Shown here: in pieces, positions 52,217 through 61,110 of the stretch
How positions within the stretch are numbered: position 1 is the first letter of the stretch
How the letters are laid out: each line of letters opens with the position of its first letter
Assembly (NCBI RefSeq): GCF_039526245.1
Contig: NZ_BAAAIV010000003.1
Location: 1-64,000, forward strand
Length of the DNA: 64,000 nucleotides
Direction: 5' to 3'
From: Arthrobacter_H rhombi
Lineage (GTDB): Bacteria > Actinomycetota > Actinomycetes > Actinomycetales > Micrococcaceae
Translations under genes and position numbers: made by a program
Notes under the pieces: generated by a model
What the model saw: only the letters and a program-made list of their open reading frames with translations
Database searches by the model: none
What the model was told of the DNA's origin: nothing

Positions 52217-53662
52217 TCACGACCCCACGTGGCGGTGTTCGATGCCCAGCAGGGAGGCAGCTGATGTCAGCTGTGAGGCTCGATGTCCCACGCACAGGGC
52301 CCAGTGGTGTCCGATCCCGGTGGCGCTCCACGCGTCGACCCATTCACCGGGGTCCATCCCGAAGTCGACACGCGAGGTGGTGTTGCCGATCTGCAGCAAT
52401 GGACCGTCGACGACGTTGCCCTCGCAGGTGATGAAGGTGTAGCTGCCATCGCGTTCCTCGCCGATGCCAAAGGCGGTGACGGGGCCATGCCGGACGTCGA
52501 ACTCCACCGACACCCCCCAGCCGCGTTTGCCGTGGTAGACGCCCAGACCCCGCAGCAGCGGTTCACCGGCGCTGACGGCCAGGTGCGCTGGGCCGTCGTG
52601 TCCCATTTCCACGACACCGGCGGTGAAATCCAGGGCTTGGATCTCCGTGAAGGATCCTCCGGCGCCGAGGGCCTGGGCGGCCAGCATCGCCAGCGAGGTG
52701 CGCAGTTCGTATTCACCGGCCATGGGGATGCCGCGGGCCGTCAGCAGGGAAGCTCCCAGGATCATGCCGGCGCCCAGTCGCTCGTGGGTTTCGCCGGCCA
52801 GACCACGGTGGTAATAGGCCAGCGAGTCCAGGTCGAAGTCCGCCACCAGGCGATCCAGTCCCACGGAGACCCGCGCACCCCAGTTGAAGTCCTCGGCATT
52901 GACCGAATCGTCGACGGTGAAGATCTGCCGTGCGACGTCCACGCGTTCGAGCACCTCGGCATCGGTCACGGCATGGACGCGTTCACGCAGGTCATCGAAC
53001 TCCAGGACCTCAACGTGCGAGCCGAAGGTCGTCGACACACGGGTCAGGTCGGTGGAGACGTCGAGCATGCCGGGGTAGAGATGCCCCATCAGCCCATGAC
53101 GTGCCGTGCGGAGCCGCCCGCGGACGGCAGCGGCCATGACCCATGCGTTGATCCGTTCCCATGCCGATTCCTGGTGAAGGTGGCCGGAGACGGACCGGAA
53201 CTCTATCCCGGCCCGGCGGAAGACGTTCGCGACTTCCGGGACGGGGCATTGACCGCAGTAGGCCAGCCATTCGCCGGTGCCGAAGGTGGCGTGGTCCATG
53301 GTTTCGGTGGGTTGCAGATCCACCACCAACACCGGGGCGCCGGTGCGCTGCGCGATGGGCAGCACCATGGAACTGGTCAGGTAGGTCGCCACGAACATGA
53401 CCAGCAGGTCGCAGTCGGCCACGCGCAGTTTTTCCGCTGCGACCTGGGCATCGTGGGCATCGGAAACGAAGCCGACGTCGACGACCTCGGCGTCCAATGC
53501 GCCAAAGCGTCCCGCCACGTAGGCCGTGGATTCCTTCAGCTGGGGAAGCAACCCGGGGAATTGCGGCCAGTAGGCGCCAAGGCCTCCGGATACCAGGCCA
53601 ATGCGCGTCTTGCGACGTGAATGCTGCGGCAGCAGTTGCTCCAGCGACGTGGATGCCGGCAC
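52217..53662 (-). CDS. L-fucose/L-arabinose isomerase-family protein in the rhamnose operon
   Basis: A protein of 481 residues with a GTG start and AAGGAG site. It belongs to the fucose/arabinose isomerase fold: GLGAYWPQFPGLLP, a Rossmann-like N-terminal domain, VGLDRLVADFDLDSLAYYH and a late FGMDPGEWVDAWSATGIGHH segment. It is distinct from RhaI, so the operon has two isomerase types. It may act on another 6-deoxysugar or a rhamnose derivative, or be a non-catalytic homologue. The position between rhaS and rhaM makes a link to the pathway likely. Confidence 0.75.
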   Translation of the reverse strand: MPASTSLEQLLPQHSRRKTRIGLVSGGLGAYWPQFPGLLPQLKESTAYVAGRFGALDAEVVDVGFVSDAHDAQVAAEKLRVADCDLLVMFVATYLTSSMVLPIAQRTGAPVLVVDLQPTETMDHATFGTGEWLAYCGQCPVPEVANVFRRAGIEFRSVSGHLHQESAWERINAWVMAAAVRGRLRTARHGLMGHLYPGMLDVSTDLTRVSTTFGSHVEVLEFDDLRERVHAVTDAEVLERVDVARQIFTVDDSVNAEDFNWGARVSVGLDRLVADFDLDSLAYYHRGLAGETHERLGAGMILGASLLTARGIPMAGEYELRTSLAMLAAQALGAGGSFTEIQALDFTAGVVEMGHDGPAHLAVSAGEPLLRGLGVYHGKRGWGVSVEFDVRHGPVTAFGIGEERDGSYTFITCEGNVVDGPLLQIGNTTSRVDFGMDPGEWVDAWSATGIGHHWALCVGHRASQLTSAASLLGIEHRHVGS

Positions 53663-53685
53663 GGTGGGCTCCTTCGAGAGTGTGG

Positions 53686-53711
53686 GGCCCGGGCGGAGAT
53701 CCGCCCGGGCC
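53686..53711 (-). promoter_or_regulatory. Intercistronic hairpin after rhaS
   Basis: GGCCCGGGCGGA at 53686-53697 and its exact reverse complement at 53700-53711 flank GA, forming a very stable stem. It lies between the rhaS stop (53730) and the start of the isomerase-like gene (53662). It probably gives more binding protein than downstream enzymes. Confidence 0.6.
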
Positions 53712-53729
53712 GTGGTGTGGTGCTACGGC

Positions 53730-54788
53730 CTAGAAGTCGTAATCACCGATGTTCTTTTTGTTGAACACGGTCGGTGGGCCGACGACGACGATGCCGTTGG
53801 CCCCGATAGTGCGCTCTCCCAGATCGCCAGCGGTGAACTTGTCACCTTCGGCACCGGTGATGGTTCCGTCCACGAGTGCCTTGGCGGCATAGGCGGATAC
53901 CTCGCCCAGTTGTGCCGGATCCCAGAGGGCGAATTCGGAGACCGTTCCGTCCTTGACGAAGGCGCGCATCTCGTTGGGCAGTCCCAGCCCGGTCAGGGCG
54001 ACCTTGCCCTTGTACTGCGAGGTGGACAGGTAGCGAGCCGTCGCGGCGATGCCCACGGTCGTCGGGGAGATGATGCCCTTGAGGTCCGGGTGGGACTGCA
54101 TCAGGCCCTGGGCCTCTTGGAAGGACTTGGTGTCGTCGTCATCGCCGTAGACCTTGGCGACCAGTTTGATGTCCTTGTACTTCGGGTTGGAGTCCAGCTC
54201 CTCCTCCATGTACTTGATCCATTCGTTCTGGTTGGTGGCGTTGGCAGTGGCCGAAAGGATCGCGATCTTGCCCTTCCTGCCGATCTGCTCGGCAATCAGC
54301 TTGGTCTGGATCAGCGCCACATCCTTGGCCACGACCTGGCTGACGAAAAGGTCCCGGCAATCGGGGTTGGTGTCGGAGTCGAAGGCGACGATCTTGGCGC
54401 CGGCACTGCGCGCTTCGCCCAGTGCGCCGCAGACTGCATCCGGGTCGTTGGCGGCGATGACAATGGCGTTGGTCCCGGCCTGGGTCTCGGCGTTGATGAA
54501 GGTGACCTGGCTCGACGCCGAAGCCTCCAGCGGGCCCACCACGTTGGATGAGGCGAAACCGGCATCCTTGGCACCGGACTTTCCGCCACCCAGGACCACG
54601 TCGGTGTAAGGGTTGTTCAGCTGCTTGGGAATGAAGGTGACCGTGGCATCGGATACCGCTCCGGAGGATCCCCCGGACCCTGCGGCGTTGGAGCTGGTGT
54701 CCGCGCCGGCACAGCCAGAGAGGGCCAGGGCGGCGACGGCTGCGACGGCGGCCAGGGAGGTGAAGCGCTTGGGTCGTGAAGTAAACAT
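53730..54788 (-). CDS. rhaS: Rhamnose ABC transporter substrate-binding lipoprotein
   Basis: A protein of 352 residues. The lipoprotein signal ends LALSGC (C26). The body is a periplasmic-binding protein of the RbsB type: VTFIPKQLNNPYTDVVLGGG, INAETQAGTNAIVIAANDPD, KIVAFDSDTNPDCRDLFVSQ and the late LIAEQIGRKGKIAILSATAN. It binds the sugar outside the cell and hands it to RhaPQT. Naming follows the rhizobial rhaSPQT system and must not be confused with the E. coli activator of the same symbol. Confidence 0.92.
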   Translation of the reverse strand: MFTSRPKRFTSLAAVAAVAALALSGCAGADTSSNAAGSGGSSGAVSDATVTFIPKQLNNPYTDVVLGGGKSGAKDAGFASSNVVGPLEASASSQVTFINAETQAGTNAIVIAANDPDAVCGALGEARSAGAKIVAFDSDTNPDCRDLFVSQVVAKDVALIQTKLIAEQIGRKGKIAILSATANATNQNEWIKYMEEELDSNPKYKDIKLVAKVYGDDDDTKSFQEAQGLMQSHPDLKGIISPTTVGIAATARYLSTSQYKGKVALTGLGLPNEMRAFVKDGTVSEFALWDPAQLGEVSAYAAKALVDGTITGAEGDKFTAGDLGERTIGANGIVVVGPPTVFNKKNIGDYDF

Positions 54789-54895
54789 CTTCGTTTCCTT
54801 GTGTTCGTGGGCCTCGGCCCGGTCTGTGGAGCGGGATGGGTGGTGCGGGTGATGTGGGTGCAAAACGGGTGACGGCGGCGATAGTCGCCGGTGCG

Positions 54896-55969
54896 TTACC
54901 CGGGCCCTTCGGATGCCTCCTTCTTCATTCCGGCCACTTGGGTTCGAATGCTTCGCGCGTGCCGCATCCTGCCGATGCCGGCTCCCAGGCTGGGGGCCAC
55001 CACGGAGGCGATGAGCAGCAACCCGGTGACGGTGACCAGGACGACGTCGGAGATCCTCCCCAACCGGAGCGCGTAGTTCAGGGACCCGATGAGCAGGACG
55101 CCGGCGACCACTCCGGGGATGCTCCCCTTGCCGCCGAAAATGGATACCCCACCCAGAAGGACCGCGGCGATGACCAGCAACTCCAGACCGGAGGCGTTGT
55201 CGCTGCGGGCGCTGGTGTAGCGCAGCGTCCAGAACACCCCGGCCGCGGCGGAGACCAGGCCGCTGGCGATGTAGAGCAACAACTTGGTCCGCTCCACGTT
55301 GATGCCGACGAACCGGGCCGCGTCCGTGCTGTACCCCATGGCGTAGATTCCGCGGCCAAACGCCGTTTTGTGCAGGAGCAGTCCGAAAACGACCACCAGG
55401 ACGACGATCGGGATCATGACCGTGGGGATCCCCGTGCCGCCGATCTTGGAGGACACCCAGGCGGTCAGCGCCGGCGGGAAGTTCGCGACGGCGTTGTCAC
55501 CGATGACCACCAGGGCCAGGCCGCGGTACAGGGCGAGGGTGCCGATGGTGACCGCCAGCGAGGGCAATCCCAGATACGCGATCAGCACTCCGTTGAGTGC
55601 CCCGGCCACGGCTCCGCAGAGGACGGCGATGCCGACGGCGACCCAGATCCCGGTTCCGGCGGCCCACAGCACGCCCATGACGGCGCTGGTCAGCCCGGCG
55701 ATGGAAGCCACTGACAGGTCGATTTCGCCGGTGACGATGATCAGCGTCATCGGCAGGGCGATCAGGAGCGTGGGGATGACGTCCAGCAGCAGAAAGCCAG
55801 CAGTGACCGGGGTGGCGAACCGGGGGATGAACAGTGCCGCATAGAGCAGGAACGCAATCAGCACGAAGATCATGATGGCGTCGCGGCCAGCCCACCACCT
55901 CGGTCCGGCCTCGGTGGCTTCATCCGTCAGGGCAACGGTGGTGTCGACTGTGGTGGGGGCGCTAGACAT
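54896..55969 (-). CDS. rhaQ: Rhamnose ABC transporter permease RhaQ
   Basis: A protein of 357 residues of the ribose/rhamnose ABC permease family (MglC/RbsC type), with about nine membrane segments. Motifs include GEIDLSVASIAGLTSAVMG, GALNGVLIAYLGLPSLAVTI, FGRGIYAMGYSTDAARFVGI and GGVSIFGGKGSIPGVVAGV. It overlaps rhaP by eight bases. The gap of about 100 bases to rhaS has a small GCGGCGATAGTCGCCG hairpin but no gene. Confidence 0.92.
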   Translation of the reverse strand: MSSAPTTVDTTVALTDEATEAGPRWWAGRDAIMIFVLIAFLLYAALFIPRFATPVTAGFLLLDVIPTLLIALPMTLIIVTGEIDLSVASIAGLTSAVMGVLWAAGTGIWVAVGIAVLCGAVAGALNGVLIAYLGLPSLAVTIGTLALYRGLALVVIGDNAVANFPPALTAWVSSKIGGTGIPTVMIPIVVLVVVFGLLLHKTAFGRGIYAMGYSTDAARFVGINVERTKLLLYIASGLVSAAAGVFWTLRYTSARSDNASGLELLVIAAVLLGGVSIFGGKGSIPGVVAGVLLIGSLNYALRLGRISDVVLVTVTGLLLIASVVAPSLGAGIGRMRHARSIRTQVAGMKKEASEGPG

Positions 55970-57020
55970 GCCTTCCCTCCGTTTCGCGCAGGACCTTGGC
56001 TCGACGCAGTCCCGCGAGCCGGTCGATGAGGATGGATGCGATGATCAGGATGCCGACGATCGCCTGCTGCCAGAATTTGTCCACCCGGACCGCGGTGAGC
56101 GACGAGGTGATGGTATTGAGCAGGATGGCGCCAATGGCGGCTCCCGCAATGGTGCCGGATCCACCGAAGATCGCGACGCCACCGACCACCGCGGCCGCGA
56201 CGACGTCGAGTTCCAGTCCCGTGCCCGTGGTGGCGCCGACCGCGTTGAAGCGGCTGGCATAGAGCACGCCCGCCAGGCCGGCCAGTGCCCCGTTGGCGAC
56301 GAAGGCCATCAGGACCCGGCGTGCGACGGGGATGCCGAACAACAGGGCCGCGTCCGGATCGGATCCGATGGCGTAGAAGTCCCGGCCGGGCCGGGTGCCG
56401 CCCATGAAAAATGCCACGATGACCACGACGACGACGGCGAGCAGGGTAATGATCGGCATGCCCAGGAAGGTGTCGACACTCAGACCGCCGAATTCGGTGG
56501 GCCGATCGCCGGCGAAGTACTGGGTTCCGCCCGCCCATGCGTTGTTCAGTCCCCGGAAGACGTAGAGCGTTCCCAACGTGATGACCAGTGACGGGACCTT
56601 GGCCAGCGTGGTGAGCAGGCCGTTGACGATTCCGAGCACGGCACCGAAGACCATGCCTCCCAGGAACACCAGCGGGATGGGTATCCCGGGGGCCAGGTTG
56701 AAGATGCTTCCGGTCCCGAAGGCCACCAGCCCGAGCATTGAGCCGACGGACAGGTCCACGTTCCGGGTGATGATGACCATGGCCTGGCCGGCGGCCAGGA
56801 TGACCATGATCGTCGCGTTGAGCATCAGGTCCTTGAGGCCCTGGGGCGAGAGGAACAACGGGTTGATGATCGACGTGATGACCACCAGGAGGATCAGTGC
56901 GGCGATCACGGGGATCTCGCGTTGGCGTACCGTCTTGGCAACCCATCCGCTCTTCGCGGTCCGGGCAGGTGACGTCGTGTCCGTTGTCGCGGCGGCGCGC
57001 GGGGCTTTGGTGGTGTTCAT
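55962..57020 (-). CDS. rhaP: Rhamnose ABC transporter permease RhaP
   Basis: A protein of 352 residues, homologous to RhaQ. It has ITRNVDLSVGSMLGLVAFGTG, GIVNGLLTTLAKVPSLVITL, FYAIGSDPDAALLFGIPVAR and GGVAIFGGSGTIAGAAIGAI. The first 40 residues form a cytoplasmic tail. The ATG at 57020 overlaps the rhaT stop (ATGA). It forms the membrane channel with RhaQ. Confidence 0.92.
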   Translation of the reverse strand: MNTTKAPRAAATTDTTSPARTAKSGWVAKTVRQREIPVIAALILLVVITSIINPLFLSPQGLKDLMLNATIMVILAAGQAMVIITRNVDLSVGSMLGLVAFGTGSIFNLAPGIPIPLVFLGGMVFGAVLGIVNGLLTTLAKVPSLVITLGTLYVFRGLNNAWAGGTQYFAGDRPTEFGGLSVDTFLGMPIITLLAVVVVVIVAFFMGGTRPGRDFYAIGSDPDAALLFGIPVARRVLMAFVANGALAGLAGVLYASRFNAVGATTGTGLELDVVAAAVVGGVAIFGGSGTIAGAAIGAILLNTITSSLTAVRVDKFWQQAIVGILIIASILIDRLAGLRRAKVLRETEGRHV

Positions 57021-58558
57021 GCGGCCCTCTCCTGGGTTCCGGTGGCGGCAAGCATCACTGCTTCGGGGGTGGCTTCGGTGCCATCCAGCGAGGCGGTGAT
57101 GCGGCCTTCGTGCATGACCAGTACCCGATCCGCCATGCCGAGGACCTCCGGAAGTTCGGAGGAGATCATGAGGATGGCCATTCCCTGGCCGGCGAGCTCC
57201 GAAAGAAGGCGGTGCACCTCCGACTTGGTACCCACATCGATGCCCCGGGTGGGTTCGTCGACGATCAGCAGCTTGGGATTCGTGGCCAGCCATTTGGCAA
57301 GCACCACCTTTTGCTGGTTGCCGCCAGAGAGCGTGGATACGGGCTGGCGGAGACTGGCGACCTTGACTTGGAGTTTCCTGGTCCATTCGCGGGCCGCCTG
57401 CGCCTCGGCGCGGGAGTTGATCAAGCCGAAGGTGCGGAAGTTCTTGCGTAGGGTCAGCGTGGAGTTCCGCCCCACGGACAGCCCCATGACCAGCCCTTGC
57501 TTCCGGCGGTCCTCGGGCACAAAGCCGATTCCAGCGGCGATCGCTGCCTGGGGGTCCGCGGCTCGGATACGCCGTCCGCCGATGGAGACCGTTCCGGCGT
57601 CGTATGTGTCGATCCCGAAGACGGCGCGTGCCACCTCGGTGCGCCCGGCACCCACGAGTCCGGCGAGAGCCACGATTTCGCCGGCCCTGACCTGGAAACC
57701 GATGTCGGCAAAAACGCCACGGCGTGTCATTCCCGCGACCTGCAGAACAGGCGCGCCCACGGCCGCTTCCGTCTTCGGGTACAGGGCGTCGACATCGCGT
57801 CCGACCATGTCCCGCACGATTTCATCGGTCGTGGTCCCATCGGTGGAACGGGTGGTGATGTAGCGGCCATCGCGCATGACGGTGATGCGGTCCGAGAGGG
57901 CGAACACCTCGTCGAAGCGGTGGGAGATGAACAGTACTGCGGCTCCCTGGTCCCGGAGCCCACGAGCCACCGTGAACAGCCGCTGCACCTCATGTCCGCT
58001 CAGTGCTGCCGTGGGCTCATCCATAACCAGAACGCGGGCGTTCAGGGAAATCGCCTTGGCGATCTCGATGAGTTGCTGGTCGGCAATGGAGAGGCCCTCG
58101 GCCGTCCTGGAGGGATCGAGTTTGACGCCGAGGTGGGCGAAAACCTCCGCAGCATCGCGTCGCATGCGTCCGTGGTCCACGAATCCGAAGCGGTTCTTCG
58201 GCTGGCGTCCGATGTAGATGTTCTCGGCAACGCTCAGGTCCGGAAAGAGCGTGGGTTCCTGGTAGATCACGGAGATGCCTGCTGCCTTGCTATCGGCAAC
58301 CGTCTTGAAGGAGACCGCCTCGTCGGCGACCTGGAAAGTCCCCCGATCCGGGGCGTGGACACCGGCGAGGATCTTCACCAGCGTGGATTTTCCGGCCCCG
58401 TTCTCGCCGCAGAGGGCATGGATTTCGCCCGGAATGAGTTCGATGGTCCCGTCTGCCAGTGCGACCACGGGGCCGAAGGTCTTCAGTGCCCCGTGCAGCG
58501 ACAGGACGGGACGCTGTCCACTGGGGGGTTGGTCTTCCATGGGGGCACCTTTGCTCAT
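57017..58558 (-). CDS. rhaT: Rhamnose ABC transporter ATP-binding protein RhaT
   Basis: A protein of 513 residues with two ATPase halves, as in ribose-type sugar importers. The first has GENGAGKST at 51-59 and LSIADQQLIEIAKAIS with MDEPTAALSG. The second has a degenerate P-loop (LAGLVGAGRTEVARAV) and LSGGNQQKVVLAKWL with VDEPTRGID. This asymmetry is normal for the family. It is the first gene of the rhamnose operon; an ATG at 58540 with AAAGG upstream is an alternative start. Confidence 0.92.
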   Translation of the reverse strand: MSKGAPMEDQPPSGQRPVLSLHGALKTFGPVVALADGTIELIPGEIHALCGENGAGKSTLVKILAGVHAPDRGTFQVADEAVSFKTVADSKAAGISVIYQEPTLFPDLSVAENIYIGRQPKNRFGFVDHGRMRRDAAEVFAHLGVKLDPSRTAEGLSIADQQLIEIAKAISLNARVLVMDEPTAALSGHEVQRLFTVARGLRDQGAAVLFISHRFDEVFALSDRITVMRDGRYITTRSTDGTTTDEIVRDMVGRDVDALYPKTEAAVGAPVLQVAGMTRRGVFADIGFQVRAGEIVALAGLVGAGRTEVARAVFGIDTYDAGTVSIGGRRIRAADPQAAIAAGIGFVPEDRRKQGLVMGLSVGRNSTLTLRKNFRTFGLINSRAEAQAAREWTRKLQVKVASLRQPVSTLSGGNQQKVVLAKWLATNPKLLIVDEPTRGIDVGTKSEVHRLLSELAGQGMAILMISSELPEVLGMADRVLVMHEGRITASLDGTEATPEAVMLAATGTQERAA

Positions 58559-58573
58559 CGTGGATCCGTGATC

Positions 58574-58674
58574 TGAATCGTTTCAATTCAAGTGTGTGCT
58601 AGATCATAAGCACGGGTATCGTCGCCGGTCAATGAAATGAAACGGATATTGGCAAGAAAATTTGATTCGTTTCA
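58574..58674. promoter_or_regulatory. Three LacI-type operator sites between rhaT and the regulator
   Basis: TGAATCGTTTCA (58574-58585), TGAAACGGATA (58638-58648) and TGATTCGTTTCA (58663-58674) share a TGAAwCG/CGTTTCA core typical of LacI-family binding sites. The 163-base gap separates the divergent rhaT and regulator genes, so one protein can control both. The region is AT-rich relative to its surroundings. Confidence 0.65.
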
Positions 58675-58721
58675 ATGCACGGTTACAGTTGATCGAGACC
58701 AGTTCAGGACAGGAGACAACC

Positions 58722-59738
58722 GTGGCCACCATCAGCGTCAAGGACGTTGCCGCTTTGGCCGGCGTTTCCGTCGGGACGGTATCCAACGTGCTCAACCGAC
58801 CCGACCGCGTCTCCCCCGCGACTCTTGAACGGGTCAACGAATCCATCGCCAAGCTGGGGTTTGTGCGCAACGGTGCCGCCAGCCAGCTTCGCGCGGGCCT
58901 GAGTCGCAGCGTCGGCCTGGTGGTCCTGAACGCCGCTAACCCGTTCTTCTCCGACATGGCCCGCGGTGCCGAAGACCATGCCGCGCAGGAAGGCGTCAGC
59001 GTGCTGGTGGGGAACAGCGGAGAGGACGCCCAGCGTGAGGCGCGCTATCTCGGATTGTTTGAAGAACAGCGGGTCCGGGGAGTGCTGATCACCCCCGTGG
59101 GCAACGTCTCGCACCGCCTGGAACAACTCCGCCAGCACGGGATCCCCACAGTGCTGGTGGACCGGCAGACCCACCACTCGTCCTTCTCCTCCGTTGCGGT
59201 GGACGATGTCGAAGGAGGCCGGCTCGCCGTCGGGCATCTTGCTGCCACGGGACGCCGCCGTCTGGCATTCGTCGGTGGCCCCGCCGGCCTGCCCCAGGTG
59301 CGCGACCGCCTCGAGGGCGCCCGGAACGCCGCGCGTTCGGCGGGGCTCGCCGAGCCCGTGGTCCACCAGGTCACAGCCATGACGTTGCTTGCAGGACGCC
59401 AGATGGGCCAGTCGTTCGCCCAGCTGCCGTCCGCAGACCGCCCCGACGGCGTGTTTGCCGCCAACGACCTCCTCGCCCTGGGCATCATCCAGGGCCTGAC
59501 CGCCGCCGGAGGCATCCGCGTGCCCGAGGACATCGCCGTCGTGGGGTACGACGACATCGACTTCGCCGCCTCGGCAGCCGTCCCGCTGACCTCCATCCAG
59601 CAGCATGCGACCGAGTTGGGCAACGCAGCAATGGGCCTGTTGCTGGAAGAAGCCTCGGCGGGCCCCGGGTTCGAACACCGTCAGCTGATCCTGAAGCCCG
59701 GACTGGTCGTCCGTGCGTCAACGACCCTGCGGGCCTAG
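58722..59738 (+). CDS. LacI-family regulator of the rhamnose operon
   Basis: A protein of 338 residues with a GTG start after AGGAGA. The LacI helix-turn-helix is ISVKDVAALAGVSVGTVSNV, LNRPDRVSPATLERVNESI, followed by a periplasmic-binding-like effector domain (RSVGLVVLNAANPFFSDMAR, VFAANDLLALGIIQGLTAAG, GYDDIDFAASAAVPLTSI). It most likely represses rhaTPQS and following genes and releases DNA when rhamnose or rhamnulose is bound. The ligand is inferred from location. Confidence 0.9.
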   Translation: MATISVKDVAALAGVSVGTVSNVLNRPDRVSPATLERVNESIAKLGFVRNGAASQLRAGLSRSVGLVVLNAANPFFSDMARGAEDHAAQEGVSVLVGNSGEDAQREARYLGLFEEQRVRGVLITPVGNVSHRLEQLRQHGIPTVLVDRQTHHSSFSSVAVDDVEGGRLAVGHLAATGRRRLAFVGGPAGLPQVRDRLEGARNAARSAGLAEPVVHQVTAMTLLAGRQMGQSFAQLPSADRPDGVFAANDLLALGIIQGLTAAGGIRVPEDIAVVGYDDIDFAASAAVPLTSIQQHATELGNAAMGLLLEEASAGPGFEHRQLILKPGLVVRASTTLRA

Positions 59739-59781
59739 ACTTCACGGCAGAGGCACACCACTTTTCGCCCAGGAGGACACC

Positions 59782-60561
59782 ATGCCCGTACCCGACCTCC
59801 GTCCCGGTGCCCCGTGCTGGATCGACCTGATGACCTCGAACCCGGAGCGCGCCCAGGCCTTCTACGCGACGCTCTTCGGCTGGACCTTCGAAGCCGGCGA
59901 CCAGGAAACCCATGGCGGGTACATCGTGGCCTCCAAGAACGGCCAGCCGGTGGCCGGGATCATGAAGAACGACGGCGAGGGCGGCTACCCGGACGGCTGG
60001 ACCACCTACCTGCGGGTCGAGGACCTCGAGGCGACCGCGGCCTCCGTCCCCGGCCACGGAGGCAAGGTGCTCATGGGCCCCCTCGACATCCCGGAGCAGG
60101 GGCGCATGGCCATGCTGCTGGATCCGGCGGGGGCTTCCGTGGGGCTCTGGCAGTTCGGAGGCCACACCGGGTTCCGACTCCACGGCGAGCCCGGGGCTCC
60201 TGCTTGGCATGAACTGCACGCGCGCCACTTCGCCGAGACCCTCGCGTTCTACCGCGACGTCTTGGGTTGGGACGCCTCGCTGATGTCGGACACCGACGAG
60301 TTCCGCTACGCCACCCTCGGGACCGGCGAGGAGGCGAGCGCCGGCATCCTGGACGCCGCCGCGTTCCTGCACTCCGGGTATCCTGCCGCCTGGCAGGTCT
60401 ACTTCCAGGTCGACGACACCGAGCTGGCGATCACCCAGGCCCTGGGGCTCGGTGCCAGCGTCATCGACCCGCCGCAGGATTCGCCCTTCGGCACAGTCGC
60501 CTCCCTGTCCGATCCCACCGGGTCATCGTTCAAGCTCATCGAGCCGCCGACGGGCGGCTGA
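59782..60561 (+). CDS. Two-domain VOC-family (glyoxalase-like) protein
   Basis: A protein of 259 residues with two VOC repeats: PCWIDLMTSNPERAQAFYATL at about residue 10 and APAWHELHARHFAETLAFYR at about 142. Each has the late strand pattern (GRMAMLLDPAGASVGLWQF; VASLSDPTGSSFKLIEPP). Such two-domain proteins act in detoxification or modify an unknown small molecule. The ATG at 59782 has AGGAGGA upstream. Confidence 0.85.
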   Translation: MPVPDLRPGAPCWIDLMTSNPERAQAFYATLFGWTFEAGDQETHGGYIVASKNGQPVAGIMKNDGEGGYPDGWTTYLRVEDLEATAASVPGHGGKVLMGPLDIPEQGRMAMLLDPAGASVGLWQFGGHTGFRLHGEPGAPAWHELHARHFAETLAFYRDVLGWDASLMSDTDEFRYATLGTGEEASAGILDAAAFLHSGYPAAWQVYFQVDDTELAITQALGLGASVIDPPQDSPFGTVASLSDPTGSSFKLIEPPTGG

Positions 60562-60603
60562 CCCGCGCAAAGCGGCCCCGGCCGCCCACCGCGACGAACG
60601 ATC

Positions 60604-61110
60604 TCACGTTGGCTCCTCCGGGGTGCCCAGCGGGTTGGACGGTCGCCCGCGAATCCCGGCCAGCCGCTCCATGGCCTGGAGCCCCGCGGGGGTCCCCGGC
60701 CAGTGTGTGCGCACGGGTTCCGGGCCGGCGGAACGAACAACCAGTCGCAGGACCCAGGCAACCACCAGCACGTCGTCGGCATAGCCCAGCACCGGGATGA
60801 AGTCGGGGACCAGGTCGATGGGACACAGCAGGTACAGCAACAGTCCGGCGACCAGGAACCGCGGCGCCCGGCCCGCTGTCCGATCCGCGAGGATCCGCTT
60901 CAGGAGCACCAGCAGATCGGGCACGAACTGCAGGGCGTCACGTAGGCCCACCACCCCGGGGTTGCGCCGGGCGTAGATCCACAGCATCAACAGGGCCAAC
61001 ACGTAGACGAGCACCAGACCCCCGATGATGCCACCGAGCATGCCCAGCCACGGGAGGGACTCGAGCCATCCCCCGGGGCCCGCGTCAACGACGGGAATGG
61101 TCCGGCTCAA
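60604..61110 (-). CDS. YkvA-type (DUF1232) membrane protein
   Basis: A protein of 168 residues. An N-terminal membrane segment (LGGIIGGLVLVYVLALLMLW) is followed by the DUF1232 core: LLYLLCPIDLVPDFIPVLGY, with the CPIDLVPD signature. The TTG start at 61110 overlaps the stop of the RibD-like gene (TTGA); there is no ATG in this frame near it. The function of the family is not known. Confidence 0.8.
   Translation of the reverse strand: MSRTIPVVDAGPGGWLESLPWLGMLGGIIGGLVLVYVLALLMLWIYARRNPGVVGLRDALQFVPDLLVLLKRILADRTAGRAPRFLVAGLLLYLLCPIDLVPDFIPVLGYADDVLVVAWVLRLVVRSAGPEPVRTHWPGTPAGLQAMERLAGIRGRPSNPLGTPEEPT

Noticed and set aside
53730..54788. Assigning the binding protein to ribose or autoinducer-2 uptake (RbsB/LsrB).
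   Set aside because: The protein fold fits, but the gene is embedded with rhamnose isomerase, kinase and aldolase genes, so rhamnose is the better call.
60562..60603. Terminator between the convergent VOC and YkvA-like genes (GCGGCC-rich palindrome).
   Set aside because: The stem is short and such GC palindromes occur by chance in this DNA; not enough to call.
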